A stretch of DNA of 64,000 bases from Halorussus amylolyticus (GTDB lineage Archaea > Halobacteriota > Halobacteria > Halobacteriales > Haladaptataceae), in the NCBI RefSeq assembly GCF_004143485.2, contig NZ_ML974131.1, positions 335,749-399,748 of the forward strand. The letters are read 5' to 3'. The notes below the pieces were generated by a model. The model was not told where the DNA came from. It saw only the letters and a program-made list of their open reading frames with translations, and made no database searches. The position numbers and the translations under genes were made by a program. This document shows positions 17,775 through 26,925 of the stretch, piece by piece; within the stretch, counting starts at the first letter, position 1; the number at the start of each line of letters is the position of its first letter.

Positions 17775-18896
17775 ATGGGGTCAGAAAAACCATCTCGGAG
17801 AAAAGTTCTAAAAGCGCTCGGAATCACCGCCAGTGTCACTGGAACGGCGACCTATGCTAGAGCCTCCTCTCCCCAGACGACACAAGTACCAAAGCTCATC
17901 GCTGGCGGAGAAGTCTACGAATACATGAGCGTCGAAAAAGACTGGTATGAACACACTCAGCACGCCGCACAAGCTAGGGACCGATTTAGCAAGCAGTTCC
18001 GTAATAACTCTTCTATATTTTCTATCGGTCTTGTGCGCTCGCCCGAGACTTATGGCGGCCAGAGTGGACTGCAGATTCAGGTCACAACCGAGAAAGACGA
18101 ACTTGAGACCCTTTCAAACGTACTTCCGAACCGATTCGACGAAGTACCCGTCACGGTCGGTGAAAGACCTGAGAACAAGAGGAAGGGAAACTGTACAAAC
18201 ACCGAGACGAACACAAACATTCAAGGAGGTGAGGCTGTCGGGTGCAAGGAAACCAGCTCTTACGGAACTGTTTGCTGTCCCATAAATTCCGACGAGTTAT
18301 TACATTGTGCACATGTGTTCTGGAGCAGTTGTGATGACAATAGTTCTGATATCGAAGGTCGGACGGCTAGAGTGACGGATCTCAATGGGACGGTACAGAA
18401 CATTGGAACGGTCGAATTCGCGGATAAGAAGGGTGACTTTATTAGAATCACCCCGTACTCTGACGTTTCCGTGGACAACACAATCGACGACAACGATGTC
18501 TACCCACCAATTCGGGGTCTCGTCACCAAAGCGACGTTGGATCGCTGGGTTTCGAAGTCCAAAAGTGACCGTCCGATGCTCAATCACATGGGAGTGAACA
18601 CTGGGAAAACGAACGGGCGGCTTGCTTCGGTCAACTACGAAGAGAGTCTCACGTGTACGAACTTCGACGACGGCCATGGAGTGTACACGTGGGTCGACAT
18701 GGGTGACGGTGATTCCGGCGGGCCAACGTACTGGTACGACGGCGAGTACGCGTGGATCACGAATATTACGACAGACTACTATTACGCCTACGATACGGGC
18801 TGTAACGATGGTTGGATCGGAACCGATTCTTGTGGAACCGGTGCCTACCAAATCGCAGATTACGGAATCACATTTGGCGATGATCTAGGGACATGA
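17775..18896 (+). CDS. Tat-exported trypsin-like serine protease
   Basis: 373 residues. The N-terminus PSRRKVLKALG is a twin-arginine export signal, with a likely cut after about residue 30. The chymotrypsin-fold triad is visible: His180 in LLHCAHVFW, probable Asp221 in KKGDFIRI, and Ser314 in GDGDSGGP. Eight or more Cys residues suggest disulfides in the secreted enzyme. The N-terminal 150 residues may be a pro-region. GC content and codon use are clearly lower than in neighbours, and the upstream 17690-17770 is very AT-rich, so recent acquisition is likely. Natural substrate is unknown. Confidence 0.82.
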   Translation: MGSEKPSRRKVLKALGITASVTGTATYARASSPQTTQVPKLIAGGEVYEYMSVEKDWYEHTQHAAQARDRFSKQFRNNSSIFSIGLVRSPETYGGQSGLQIQVTTEKDELETLSNVLPNRFDEVPVTVGERPENKRKGNCTNTETNTNIQGGEAVGCKETSSYGTVCCPINSDELLHCAHVFWSSCDDNSSDIEGRTARVTDLNGTVQNIGTVEFADKKGDFIRITPYSDVSVDNTIDDNDVYPPIRGLVTKATLDRWVSKSKSDRPMLNHMGVNTGKTNGRLASVNYEESLTCTNFDDGHGVYTWVDMGDGDSGGPTYWYDGEYAWITNITTDYYYAYDTGCNDGWIGTDSCGTGAYQIADYGITFGDDLGT

Positions 18897-18957
18897 GCAA
18901 TTCGCCGAGCGTGAGAACGGAAAAATTGAATCTTCGTAACACATATTCCCGAAGCGA

Positions 18958-19524
18958 ATGAATCACGATTCTGAAATGCCGAGTACGTTTTTCACCTCAA
19001 TACTCTTTGGTCGAGGCTGGAACTCACTGAAATGGGTTTTCCTCGCCACTATCGGTCTCAGTCTCGTGTCGTTCGTCGGCGTCTCGTTCGTTCGCCGACT
19101 GGCACCCGAATTAACACCGCGACTCATTGAGGTGTTCTATCCTCTCTTTCTCCTGAATAGTCGGCCCGTAGCCGGAGTCGGTGTCGTCATCGGCTGGGTC
19201 ATTCTCTCTGGGGCTATCGGATATCGACAAGAGGGATTGCTCGCGAGTTGGACCATCTCGTTCGGTCCTCTCTTTGGAGGACTGACAAACTCGTTTGTCG
19301 CTAGAAACCTTTGCTGTGCCGGAGCAACAACGTCGCCAACCACGCTCACGACGACCTACTCGCTGTACTCTTACGGCATGAATACCTTGCTAGCGGTGAT
19401 CGCCGCACTGAGCTTCGCACTTGTCTTCGGAACGGCGGGATACCTGTTTGCGATAGGAACGAAGCTATTGCTCCGGCCAGTGAGATCCAACGAAGAGGGG
19501 GATACCGAATCCGACGACTACTGA
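18958..19524 (+). CDS. Four-span membrane protein next to protease
   Basis: 188 residues. Hydrophobic spans lie at about 22-42, 60-82, 90-110 and 140-170, with a CC pair in the loop near 118 and an acidic C-terminus. I do not recognise the family. It follows the secreted protease by 62 bases on the same strand and shares its lower GC, so the two probably arrived together. The membrane protein might anchor, export or protect against the protease, but this is inference. Confidence 0.65.
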   Translation: MNHDSEMPSTFFTSILFGRGWNSLKWVFLATIGLSLVSFVGVSFVRRLAPELTPRLIEVFYPLFLLNSRPVAGVGVVIGWVILSGAIGYRQEGLLASWTISFGPLFGGLTNSFVARNLCCAGATTSPTTLTTTYSLYSYGMNTLLAVIAALSFALVFGTAGYLFAIGTKLLLRPVRSNEEGDTESDDY

Positions 19525-19702
19525 AACCGACCACGAGATACGAAACAGGGTGTACGGGAGAGATACAAAACCGGGAACGGGAGAGGTTCAATTGACGCGT
19601 TATCGATACCCAACCCGATACTGATAAAGTTTGACCCGTTCAAAGACCCGGCAACCCTGCCCGAGAATCCACGCGCTTAAGCACCTCTTACCCGATTGAC
19701 CG

Positions 19703-21139
19703 ATGAGAGCCGTGTCGAAACAGGCAGACAGCCGCGTCGATATGACTACCGGGGCCATCACCCCGAAACTCACCAGCCTCGCGTGGCCGCTGGTGGCCGG
19801 AAACCTCCTCCAGACGTTCTACAACCTCGCGGACATGTTCTGGGTGGGCCGGGTGAGTCCCGAGGCGGTCGCGGCCGTCTCGCTGATGTTTCCGACCTCG
19901 TGGATGTTCGTCTCGGTCGCGATGGGGCTGACCGCGGCGTCGGTCGCGCTCGTCTCCCAGCACGTCGGCGCGGGCAACGACCGCGAGGCCGACAACGTGG
20001 TGGCCCAGACCCTCATGATAACGGTCGCGGCGGGGCTGACTCTCGCGACAATCGGGTTCACGTTTCGCGAACCGCTCGTCACGCTCGTCGGCGCGCGCGG
20101 GCAGGTGTACACCGACGCGCTGGCGTACATCGAGGTACTGTTCGTCGCCATCCCGTTCACGTTCCTCTTCTTCGTCTTCCGGGCGGTGCTTCGGGGCGCG
20201 GGCGACACCAAGACCGCGATGTGGCTGATGGTGTTCTCCGCCGGACTGAACGTGATTCTCGACCCGTTCTTCATCCTCGGCTGGGGACCGTTCCCCGAGT
20301 GGGGCACCCGGGGTGCGGCGGTCGCGACCCTCATCTCGCGCGTCCTCGTCGCACTGCTCGGGGTCGCCATCCTCCTCAAGGGCGACTGGGGGGTCAAGCT
20401 TCGGCTCGAAGACCTCCGTCCCGACTGGCCCGTGATGAAGAAGCTCGTGAGCATCGGGTACCCCGCCACCATCGACGGCGCGGCCAGAAGCTTCGCCGCA
20501 GTCGCGATGGCCGCGCTCGTCGCCCGGTTCGGCCCGATTCCGACCGCGGCGTACGGCGTCGGCGTCAGGCTGATGTCAGTGTCGTGGACCGTCTCGGGCG
20601 CGGTCGGGCAGGCCGCCGCGACCGGCGTCGGCCAGAACCTCGGCGCGAACACGCCCGACCGCGCGGCCGAAGTCACGTGGAAGGCCACCGCCGGGACGAT
20701 GGTGGTCCTGTTCGGTGCCGGGGCGCTCATGTTCGCGTTCCCCGCCCAGGCGATGCGGATATTCATCGACGACCCCGGCGTCGTCGCGGAGGGCGTCGTC
20801 TTCCTCCGAATCATCGGGCCGTTCCTCGCATTCTTCGGCGGCCTGATGGTCGTGCAGGGCGGCTTCCGCGGCGCGGGCGATACGCTGGTCGCGATGGCGC
20901 TCTCGTTCCTCTCGCGGTGGGTACTCCGGATTCCGCTCGCGGTCCTGCTGGCGTATCAGGGGACAGTGGCGTTCGCGGGCGTCTCCATCTCCGGTCTCGG
21001 GTGGGGCGTGACCGGTCTCTGGTGGTCGTGGTCGGCGTCGGCCATCGGGTCGTTCGTCGTCGGCGTGCTGTGGTTCAGACTCGGCCGGTGGCGCGAGGGC
21101 GTCGTGGAGAAAGAGTCCAAGCCGACCACGGCGGACTGA
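19703..21139 (+). CDS. MATE-family efflux transporter
   Basis: 478 residues with twelve hydrophobic spans in two similar halves. The N-terminal half has LAWPLVAGNLLQTFYNLADMFWVGR, the typical MATE opening helix. The family exports drugs or metabolites in exchange for Na+ or H+. The first ATG (19703) has an AT-rich TTAAG about 27 nt upstream. An internal ATG at 19742 would also leave all spans intact. It is a monocistronic gene, divergent from nothing, and convergent with gatB. Confidence 0.92.
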   Translation: MRAVSKQADSRVDMTTGAITPKLTSLAWPLVAGNLLQTFYNLADMFWVGRVSPEAVAAVSLMFPTSWMFVSVAMGLTAASVALVSQHVGAGNDREADNVVAQTLMITVAAGLTLATIGFTFREPLVTLVGARGQVYTDALAYIEVLFVAIPFTFLFFVFRAVLRGAGDTKTAMWLMVFSAGLNVILDPFFILGWGPFPEWGTRGAAVATLISRVLVALLGVAILLKGDWGVKLRLEDLRPDWPVMKKLVSIGYPATIDGAARSFAAVAMAALVARFGPIPTAAYGVGVRLMSVSWTVSGAVGQAAATGVGQNLGANTPDRAAEVTWKATAGTMVVLFGAGALMFAFPAQAMRIFIDDPGVVAEGVVFLRIIGPFLAFFGGLMVVQGGFRGAGDTLVAMALSFLSRWVLRIPLAVLLAYQGTVAFAGVSISGLGWGVTGLWWSWSASAIGSFVVGVLWFRLGRWREGVVEKESKPTTAD

Positions 21140-21296
21140 CCGGGACTCGAACCTCGCTCGCGAAGGTTTAAATCGGAGAACGCGGCCAAACGCTCCCGTG
21201 ACCTGAGAACTGCCGCGAGGGGTCGAGGCGCGAGCGCGGCGCGCCCCTTGCGAGTCCGCCCACGCACCGCCTGTTCGCTCCACGCGCCGCTCGAAT

Positions 21297-22784
21297 CTAT
21301 TCGTCGAGTCGCTCCCGTAGCAGGCCGTTCACCGAGCCGGGGTCGGCGCTCCCGCCGGTCTTCTGCATGACCTGCCCGACGAGGAAGTTGAGCGCGCCGC
21401 CTTCGCCAGCGTGGTAGTCTTCGACCGCGTCGGGGTTCTCGGCGATGGCGTCCTCGACCGCGCCCTCGATTGCGCCCTCGTCGGCCTTGCCGAGACCCTC
21501 GCGGTCGATGATGGTCTCGGGGTCGTCGCCGTCGTCTAACATCTCGCGGAGGACGACCTCCTCGGCGTTCTTGGTCGTGATTTCCTCGTCGGCCACGAGC
21601 GCGACGAGGCGCTTGAACTCCCCGAGGCGGTCGGCCACGTCGGTAATCTCCATGTCGCGGTAGTTGAGTTCGCCCAACAGATTGTCGGCGACCCACGTCG
21701 CCGCGAGGTCGGGGTCGTACTCGCTCGCCACGTCCTCGTAAAAGTCGGCGACTTGCTTGGTCGAGGTGAGCTTGCTCGCGGCTTCCTCGCTCAGGCCGTA
21801 CTCCGACTGGAACCGCTCTCGCCGGGCGTCCGGGAGTTCGGGAATCTCCAACTTCTGCTTCCAGTCGCTGACTCGCAGGGGCGGGAGGTCGGCCTCACGG
21901 AAGTACCGATAGTCTTTCTCCTCCTCCTTCGAGCGCATCGAGACGGTGATGCCTCGGGCTTCGTCCCAGTGGCGGGTCTCCTGTTCGACCTCGCGGCCGC
22001 GCTGGACCGCGTTCTTCTGTCGGGTCGCCTCGTAGGAGAGCGCCTTCTCCGCGCCCTTGTGGCTGGAGATGTTCTTGACCTCGGTTCGGTTGGCGGCTTC
22101 GAGCGTCTCGTCGTCGATTGCGCCGTCGTCGCCGACCTCGCTCTCGGGCACGACGCTGAGGTTGGCGTCGATGCGGAGGCTCCCGTCGCGCTGGCTGTCG
22201 AAGACACCGAGGTATTCGAGGACCTCTTCGAGTTTCGCGAGGAAGGCCCGGACCTCTCCCGCACCCCGGAAGTCGGGCTTGGTCACGATTTCCATCAGCG
22301 GGACGCCCGCCCGGTTGTAGTTGACCAGCGTGTAGTCGGCGGTGTCGATGTTGCCGCCTTGGTGCTGGAGGCTTCCGGGGTCCTCTTCGAGGTGGGCGCG
22401 CTCGATGCCGACGGTCCGGCGCTCGCCGCCCTCCTCGATTTCGAGGTGGCCGTCCTGACAGATGGGGGCGTCGTACTGGGTAATCTGGAATCCCTTGGGG
22501 AGGTCGGGGTAGAAGTAGTTCTTTCGGTGGAAGGTGGTCTCCTCGGGAATGTCGGCGTCGATGGCCTTCCCGACTTTGACCGCCGACTCGACCGCGGCCT
22601 CGTTCAGCACCGGGAGCGCGCCCGGCAGGCCGAGACACACCGGACAGGTGTGGGTGTTCGGTTCGTCGTCGGCCACGTCGGTCGAACAGCCGCAGAATAT
22701 CTTCGTGTTCGTCTCCAACTGGACGTGAACCTCCAGCCCGATGACGACCGCGAGGTCCTCCTGCTGGACAGCCTGAGGGGTCAT
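21297..22784 (-). CDS. gatB: Aspartyl/glutamyl-tRNA amidotransferase subunit B
   Basis: 495 residues. With GatA and GatC it turns mischarged Asp-tRNA-Asn or Glu-tRNA-Gln into the amide form. The GatB catalytic cradle (about 10-300) has IGLEVHVQLET, FCGCSTD, CPVCLGLPGALPVLN, KNYFYPDLPKGFQITQYD and the DPGSLQH segment. The C-terminal YqeY-like tail starts near 345. It is a lone gene here; gatA and gatC are not in the window, as is common in haloarchaea. It probably works with the AspRS encoded at 9.4 kb for Asn-tRNA synthesis. Confidence 0.95.
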   Translation of the reverse strand: MTPQAVQQEDLAVVIGLEVHVQLETNTKIFCGCSTDVADDEPNTHTCPVCLGLPGALPVLNEAAVESAVKVGKAIDADIPEETTFHRKNYFYPDLPKGFQITQYDAPICQDGHLEIEEGGERRTVGIERAHLEEDPGSLQHQGGNIDTADYTLVNYNRAGVPLMEIVTKPDFRGAGEVRAFLAKLEEVLEYLGVFDSQRDGSLRIDANLSVVPESEVGDDGAIDDETLEAANRTEVKNISSHKGAEKALSYEATRQKNAVQRGREVEQETRHWDEARGITVSMRSKEEEKDYRYFREADLPPLRVSDWKQKLEIPELPDARRERFQSEYGLSEEAASKLTSTKQVADFYEDVASEYDPDLAATWVADNLLGELNYRDMEITDVADRLGEFKRLVALVADEEITTKNAEEVVLREMLDDGDDPETIIDREGLGKADEGAIEGAVEDAIAENPDAVEDYHAGEGGALNFLVGQVMQKTGGSADPGSVNGLLRERLDE

Positions 22785-22829
22785 TATCCGCCAGTTCGGG
22801 GCGTGAGCGTTAAAAGGCTACGGGACGGA

Positions 22830-22863
22830 CGCACGCCGCGACGGCGCGCCGTCGCGGCGTGCG
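22830..22863. repeat. Perfect 34-bp palindrome without loop
   Basis: CGCACGCCGCGACGGCG is followed directly by its exact reverse complement. It lies just upstream of the gatB start, between gatB and the VTT-type gene. The centre GGCGCGCC resembles the centre of the palindrome inside the pilus ATPase gene (43339-43370). It may act as a transcript-end hairpin for the VTT gene or be a small mobile palindromic unit. Confidence 0.9.
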
Positions 22864-22963
22864 CCTTGCGATTCCGGTCGTCGGACCGTCCGATGTCGCC
22901 GACCAGACGTTGCGGAATCGCGGCTCGTTGCGGAACCACGGGCCGGGTGACCCGAATCGGGGT

Positions 22964-23524
22964 TCAAATGAGCATAACCGTCGAGCCGACGAGAAACAGC
23001 GTGACGAGGAGTCGCCCCACGCTCCCCACGAACGACGCCAGCGCGAACTTCGCGTAGTCCTCTTCGAGGACCGCGAAGGCGTAGATGGAGATAGTGTCGG
23101 GGAAAAAGGGCACGCAGAGCGCGAGCGCCATCCCGAGGTAGCCCCACTTCTGGGCTATCTTGACCGTGTTCTTCTCCGACCACTCGATGACGTCGAACCG
23201 GGAGCGTCGGAGCGCGTCGATTATTATCCCCGACTCCTTGGCCTCCTGTCCGATGTGGAACGCCAGCAGGCTCCCGGCGGCCTTTCCGACCCCGCTCACG
23301 AAGATGATGAGCGTGAGCTTCAGCCACTCGGGAAGTCCGAGGTTGAGCGGCGCGGCCAGCACCACCTCGCTCACGCCCGGGAGCGCGAACGCGATGAGAA
23401 ACGAGTAGACGAAGATTATCGCGAGGCCGACCCACCCCGTCGCGGTCTCGACGACGTACTGAATCCACTCGAACGACCCGAGACCGGGAATCTCCGCGAG
23501 TAGGGGGAGGCCGACGCTGTACAC
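22964..23524 (-). CDS. VTT/DedA-like membrane protein (YqaA type)
   Basis: 186 residues with four or five hydrophobic spans. The central region FALPGVSEVVLAAPLNLGLP and KAAGSLLAFHIGQ, and the later WGYLGMALALCVPFFPDT, match the VTT-domain (SNARE-associated/DedA) pattern of a re-entrant loop plus helices. Members are proposed lipid scramblases or transporters, but the substrate here is unknown. It is a single gene upstream of gatB on the same strand, with the 34-bp palindrome in between. Confidence 0.82.
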   Translation of the reverse strand: MYSVGLPLLAEIPGLGSFEWIQYVVETATGWVGLAIIFVYSFLIAFALPGVSEVVLAAPLNLGLPEWLKLTLIIFVSGVGKAAGSLLAFHIGQEAKESGIIIDALRRSRFDVIEWSEKNTVKIAQKWGYLGMALALCVPFFPDTISIYAFAVLEEDYAKFALASFVGSVGRLLVTLFLVGSTVMLI

Positions 23525-23679
23525 GCTTCAAAGATGACAAACTGTGGTTTTAGCTGTTCCGCCTTCGGCCGAAAAGCAGTTCGAAAGTATACATTTTTCG
23601 CGCGAGAAATGGCGCGGTCCGGGCGGCAAACGGACCGATACGATGCCGAACACATCGGCCTGAACCGGTCGTACGCGGT

Positions 23680-24336
23680 CTACTCGGGGACGTACACGTA
23701 GGAGTGGCGCAGGTCGGCGTCGTAGAGGAGCGTCCCCTCCGGCATCCGAGCCAGCCGGTACGCCAGATAGAGGTCGCCCACGGCACCCGACGTGTTGACG
23801 ACCAGCACGAGAAACGCCGCGAGCGCGATTCGAAGCGGTCCCGCCAACAGCGGGACCAGCACGACGGTGAACACCACCACCGGCGCGAGCGCGATGAGCA
23901 GATTGTCGCGCCGAGTTTGAAACTGGCCGAACGCGGCGGCGTAGGCCGCGCCCATGTTGAGTGCGAGTCCGTACCGGACCCGATACCCCAACGCTCGGGA
24001 GACGAGACCGTGAATCAGTTCGTGGACCACGACGGTCCCGACGACGAGAAGCGCGACCACCGCGATTCCGTTCGGGCCGAAACTGATTTCCAAGGAGGTC
24101 ACGCCCCGAATCTCTGCCATCAGCGCCCCGAATCCAGCGGCCGCTCCGACGAGCAGCGCGAACGACCCGACGAGCAACCACGGCGTCGGGTAGCTGAACG
24201 TGGTCGGCTCGCGGTAGCCCTCGGGCGGGTCCGGCGGTTCCGGGTGTTCGGGGTCAGAACCTTCGAGTGCTGTGTCCCCGAGGCCGGAGTCTGCGGATTC
24301 GGACCCCGACCGCTCGTCGGTCGCGGCGTCGGTCAT
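23680..24336 (-). CDS. DUF3267-type membrane metalloprotease-like protein
   Basis: 218 residues from the ATG at 24336. An acidic, Pro-rich N-terminus (1-48) is followed by four or five hydrophobic spans. The zinc-binding motif HELIH (His105, Glu106, His109) lies inside a membrane span. A later acidic residue in the C-terminal part may be the third ligand. This fits the DUF3267 (putative zincin) family near site-2-protease-like proteins. Activity is unproven. The longer upstream reading is Arg-rich, so it was rejected. Confidence 0.8.
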   Translation of the reverse strand: MTDAATDERSGSESADSGLGDTALEGSDPEHPEPPDPPEGYREPTTFSYPTPWLLVGSFALLVGAAAGFGALMAEIRGVTSLEISFGPNGIAVVALLVVGTVVVHELIHGLVSRALGYRVRYGLALNMGAAYAAAFGQFQTRRDNLLIALAPVVVFTVVLVPLLAGPLRIALAAFLVLVVNTSGAVGDLYLAYRLARMPEGTLLYDADLRHSYVYVPE

Positions 24337-24377
24337 GGCGCTACCACGACGGAGCGCGGGAAAAAGATGTTTCCAGG

Positions 24378-25427
24378 TCACACCGAGTCGAGGTCCGCGA
24401 CGAACGATTCGAGCATCTCGCGGGTGACGTGGGGCATGCAGACCACCCGGAGTTCCCCGTCCCCGGTCGGGGAGACGCGCCACCCCTCGGCTTGGAGCGC
24501 CTCGACCGTCGTCTCGGGAATGTCGGCTGCGACAATCGGAAGCACCGGAGCGACTACGTCGTAGCCCCGCGATTCGAGCGCGTCGGCGAGCCACTCGGCG
24601 TTCTCTCGGCCGCGCGCCGCGTTCTCGCGGTATCCGTCGGGCCAGAGCGCCGAGAGCGCGGCGTGTGCGCCCGCGACTCCCGCGCCGCTTCGAGTCCCCG
24701 TGAGGGCCGCCTGCGAGGTGGATTCGAGGTAGGGTGTGTCCACCGCGAGCGCGTCGAGAATCGCCTCGTCACGTGCGAGAAATCCTCCGGCGGGAACCGG
24801 CGCGCGGCCCATCTTGTGCGGGTCTATCGTCATCGTATCGACCGATGCGTCGGCGAAGCTCCACGCCCAGTCGGTGAACGGGAGGACGAATCCGCCCCAC
24901 GCGGCATCGACGTGCAGGAGTGCATCCACGGCCGCGGCCGCGTTCGCGAGCGCGGGAATCGGGTCTACCCGGCCGTACTCGGTGGTCCCCGCCACGCCGA
25001 CCACGAGCGCGGTGTCTTCATCTGCGAGTCGCCGGATTTTCGCGGGGTCGGCCCGCAAGTCGCTCCCGACCGGGGCGAGTCGCAATTCGACGTCCAGTAC
25101 GTCGGCGGCCTTCCGGAAGCTGAAGTGGACGCTCTCGGGCGCGACGACGTTCGGGTCGGTGGTCTCGGCGAGGTTTCGCGCAGCGCGCACGGCCTGCAGA
25201 TTCGCTTCGGTCCCGCCGCTGGCGACGTAGCCGTGGGGGTCGGACAGCCCCGTCACCTCGCCGAGCGTCTCGACGACTTCGCGTTCGAGTTCGGCGACCG
25301 CGGGGTAGGTCGTCGGGTCGCCCGGATTACTGGCGAGGAACCGCCGGGCGGCATCGCGGGCGTCGGGGTGTGGCTCCGTACACATCGAGGAGAGGACGCG
25401 CCCGAAGTCCTGTGGGTCGCGTTGCAT
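24378..25427 (-). CDS. mfnA: Aspartate/tyrosine decarboxylase (MfnA family)
   Basis: 349 residues, PLP-dependent group II decarboxylase. The PLP lysine is in [18 protein letters not shown], and the aldimine-stacking region is [13 protein letters not shown]. In methanogens MfnA decarboxylates tyrosine. In non-methanogens the family mainly makes beta-alanine from aspartate for coenzyme A, which fits the pantoate kinase and phosphopantothenate synthetase genes of this window. Substrate choice cannot be read from sequence alone. The gene is followed after 41 bases by the DUF3267-type gene on the same strand. Confidence 0.88.
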   Translation of the reverse strand: MQRDPQDFGRVLSSMCTEPHPDARDAARRFLASNPGDPTTYPAVAELEREVVETLGEVTGLSDPHGYVASGGTEANLQAVRAARNLAETTDPNVVAPESVHFSFRKAADVLDVELRLAPVGSDLRADPAKIRRLADEDTALVVGVAGTTEYGRVDPIPALANAAAAVDALLHVDAAWGGFVLPFTDWAWSFADASVDTMTIDPHKMGRAPVPAGGFLARDEAILDALAVDTPYLESTSQAALTGTRSGAGVAGAHAALSALWPDGYRENAARGRENAEWLADALESRGYDVVAPVLPIVAADIPETTVEALQAEGWRVSPTGDGELRVVCMPHVTREMLESFVADLDSV

Positions 25428-25523
25428 GTTCGAGAATTTTTCCGGTCCGCGCTTAGGGGTTCTGTTCTCGGTTCGGACGCTCGGGAATTAGCTTGCGAAG
25501 CGGTCGCATCCATCGGGTGACGA

Positions 25524-25716
25524 CCGGTGACGCAACTGCCAGAAACAGCCGGTGACACAATCCACCGGAAACGGCCGGTGACAGTTTCGCGGTGGGTGGG
25601 ACTGAAAGGGGCCGCCCGGTCGCGCTCGTCTTGGTCGTCTCTGCGGCCACTATCTGCACCGGGTGTTGCGGAGAGGTGCAGATATGCCGCAGAGCGACCG
25701 CGACCGGGCGGGGGCT
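25524..25716 (+). repeat. Composite hairpin repeat, copy A
   Basis: It fills the gap between mfnA and the VOC gene. Order on the + strand: three 25-26-nt units starting CCGGTGAC (25524, 25549, 25575); a conserved block GGGACTGAAAGGGG (25599-25612); an outer stem CGCCCGGTCGCG (25613-25624) paired with CGCGACCGGGCG (25699-25710); inside it a long hairpin (arms 25633-25660 and 25675-25699, loop 25661-25674); then GGGGGCTTT. The inner stems TCTGCGGC/GCCGCAGA and TATCTGCACC/GGTGCAGATA are fully paired. Copies B and C have the same design with other bases. It is probably a structured RNA or a mobile palindromic element; no named family is recognised. Confidence 0.85.
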
Positions 25717-25784
25717 TTCTGGCTGTTACTGGGTGCGTCACTTGCGGTCGTAGCGACTCCGCGGGAATTTTCCTCCGACACCAC

Positions 25785-26225
25785 TCACTCCACCAACGTC
25801 TCGGGGTCGAAGCGGACGTTCTCGCCGCCCCACTCCCACCGGTCGTTCGATTTGCGCGTGTCGAGGTACACCTCCAGACCGTTCCCGTCGGGGTCGTCGA
25901 AATACAGCGCCTTGCTGATTCGATGGTCCACGGGCGCGACCTCGACGCCGCGCTCTCGGAGACGCCGGTACGTCGCCGCGAGCGACTCGGCGTCCTCGAC
26001 TTCGAACGCGGCGTGATACAGGCCGACGCCGCCGCCGGGACCCGAGGCTTCCGCCCCGACCTCCTGAAGCGCGACATCGTGATGGCGGTCGCCGAACGAG
26101 AGGAACGCGAAGCGACCCGGTCGCTCGACCACGTCGAGACCGAGCACGTCGGTGTAGAACTCGACCGCGCGCTCGACATCGCGCACCTTGAGGTGGATGT
26201 GGCCGAGTTCCGTGGGGTGGTTCAT
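25785..26225 (-). CDS. VOC-family protein (glyoxalase/bleomycin resistance fold)
   Basis: 146 residues from the ATG at 26225. Two beta-alpha-beta-beta-beta modules are visible: HIHLKVRDVERAVEFYTDVLGL at the start, and GLYHAAFEVEDAESLAATYRRL in the middle. The end has SKALYFDDPDGNGLEVYLDT, where the Glu and earlier His positions form the usual metal site. VOC enzymes include extradiol dioxygenases, glyoxalases and thiol transferases. Which one this is cannot be told. The more distal ATG gives a basic extension and was not used. Confidence 0.85.
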   Translation of the reverse strand: MNHPTELGHIHLKVRDVERAVEFYTDVLGLDVVERPGRFAFLSFGDRHHDVALQEVGAEASGPGGGVGLYHAAFEVEDAESLAATYRRLRERGVEVAPVDHRISKALYFDDPDGNGLEVYLDTRKSNDRWEWGGENVRFDPETLVE

Positions 26226-26285
26226 GCTCAGGTCTTCGCGCCCGGGGCGCAAAAACGCACTACTCGCGTCGTCGCTCGCCGCTAT

Positions 26286-26813
26286 TCAGCCGTCCGGGTC
26301 GTATCGCTCGGCGGCCGACTCGAATGCGGTCTCGCGCTGTTCTCGACTCCGGCGACCTTCCTTTTCGGCGATGGCCTCCGGGTCGGGGTTCGCGTCGTCG
26401 TCGATGCGCGCCCACGACTTGTGGACCTTGGCGTGGCACCACCGACAGAGGAACACCGTGATTTCGTGGCCGAGCGTTTCTCCTTCACCGGCGTACGAGA
26501 GGTGGTGTTCTTCGAGCAGGGGTCGTTCGTCTGAGTGGGCCATCCGGCGCTCGCCCAGTCCGCATCGGACACACTCGCGGTCGCGGTTTCGGCACCGGAA
26601 GTGGGGGCACGAGTCCCAGTCCCAGTCGCCATCGGGGTCGGCGGCGGGGCATCGAAGGTCGTCCTCCCTGCGCTCGCGGGCGAACTCGGGGTCGTGTTGG
26701 GGGTGCTCGAAGGCGTACCGGCACTTCCCCTCGTCGGTGAGGTGGTCGCAGACCCCGACGTGGTCGTAAGGGTCGTCCACCCCGACCGTGGTTCCGGCGG
26801 GCGTCTTCGTCAT
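26286..26813 (-). CDS. HNH-like zinc protein (DUF7097-like)
   Basis: 175 residues. A Cys/His-rich N-terminal half (CDHLTDEGKCRYAFEHPQHD; CPHFRCRNRDRECVRCGLGE) is followed by an HNH-type segment, LLEEHHLSY ... LCRWCHAKVHKSW, then an acidic, disordered tail. I recall a haloarchaeal family of this layout under a DUF7097-type number but cannot confirm it here. HNH folds are often nucleases, yet no substrate is implied. It is divergent from the DUF192 gene, and repeat copy B lies between the two promoters. Confidence 0.75.
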   Translation of the reverse strand: MTKTPAGTTVGVDDPYDHVGVCDHLTDEGKCRYAFEHPQHDPEFARERREDDLRCPAADPDGDWDWDSCPHFRCRNRDRECVRCGLGERRMAHSDERPLLEEHHLSYAGEGETLGHEITVFLCRWCHAKVHKSWARIDDDANPDPEAIAEKEGRRSREQRETAFESAAERYDPDG

Positions 26814-26925
26814 CGTCTGGTGGGTGGGGCGTTCTCGGATAAAAACGTGTGGCTAGGACATGCCCGAGATTTTGGAACAGTTTGTCTGGCCTTCAGTGAC
26901 CGCAATCAACTGATGCCGTTCTCCT

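Noticed and set aside
22818-23540. 240-codon minus-strand frame over the VTT-type gene
   Set aside because: Arg-rich shadow; the 186-codon frame has clear membrane spans and the VTT pattern.
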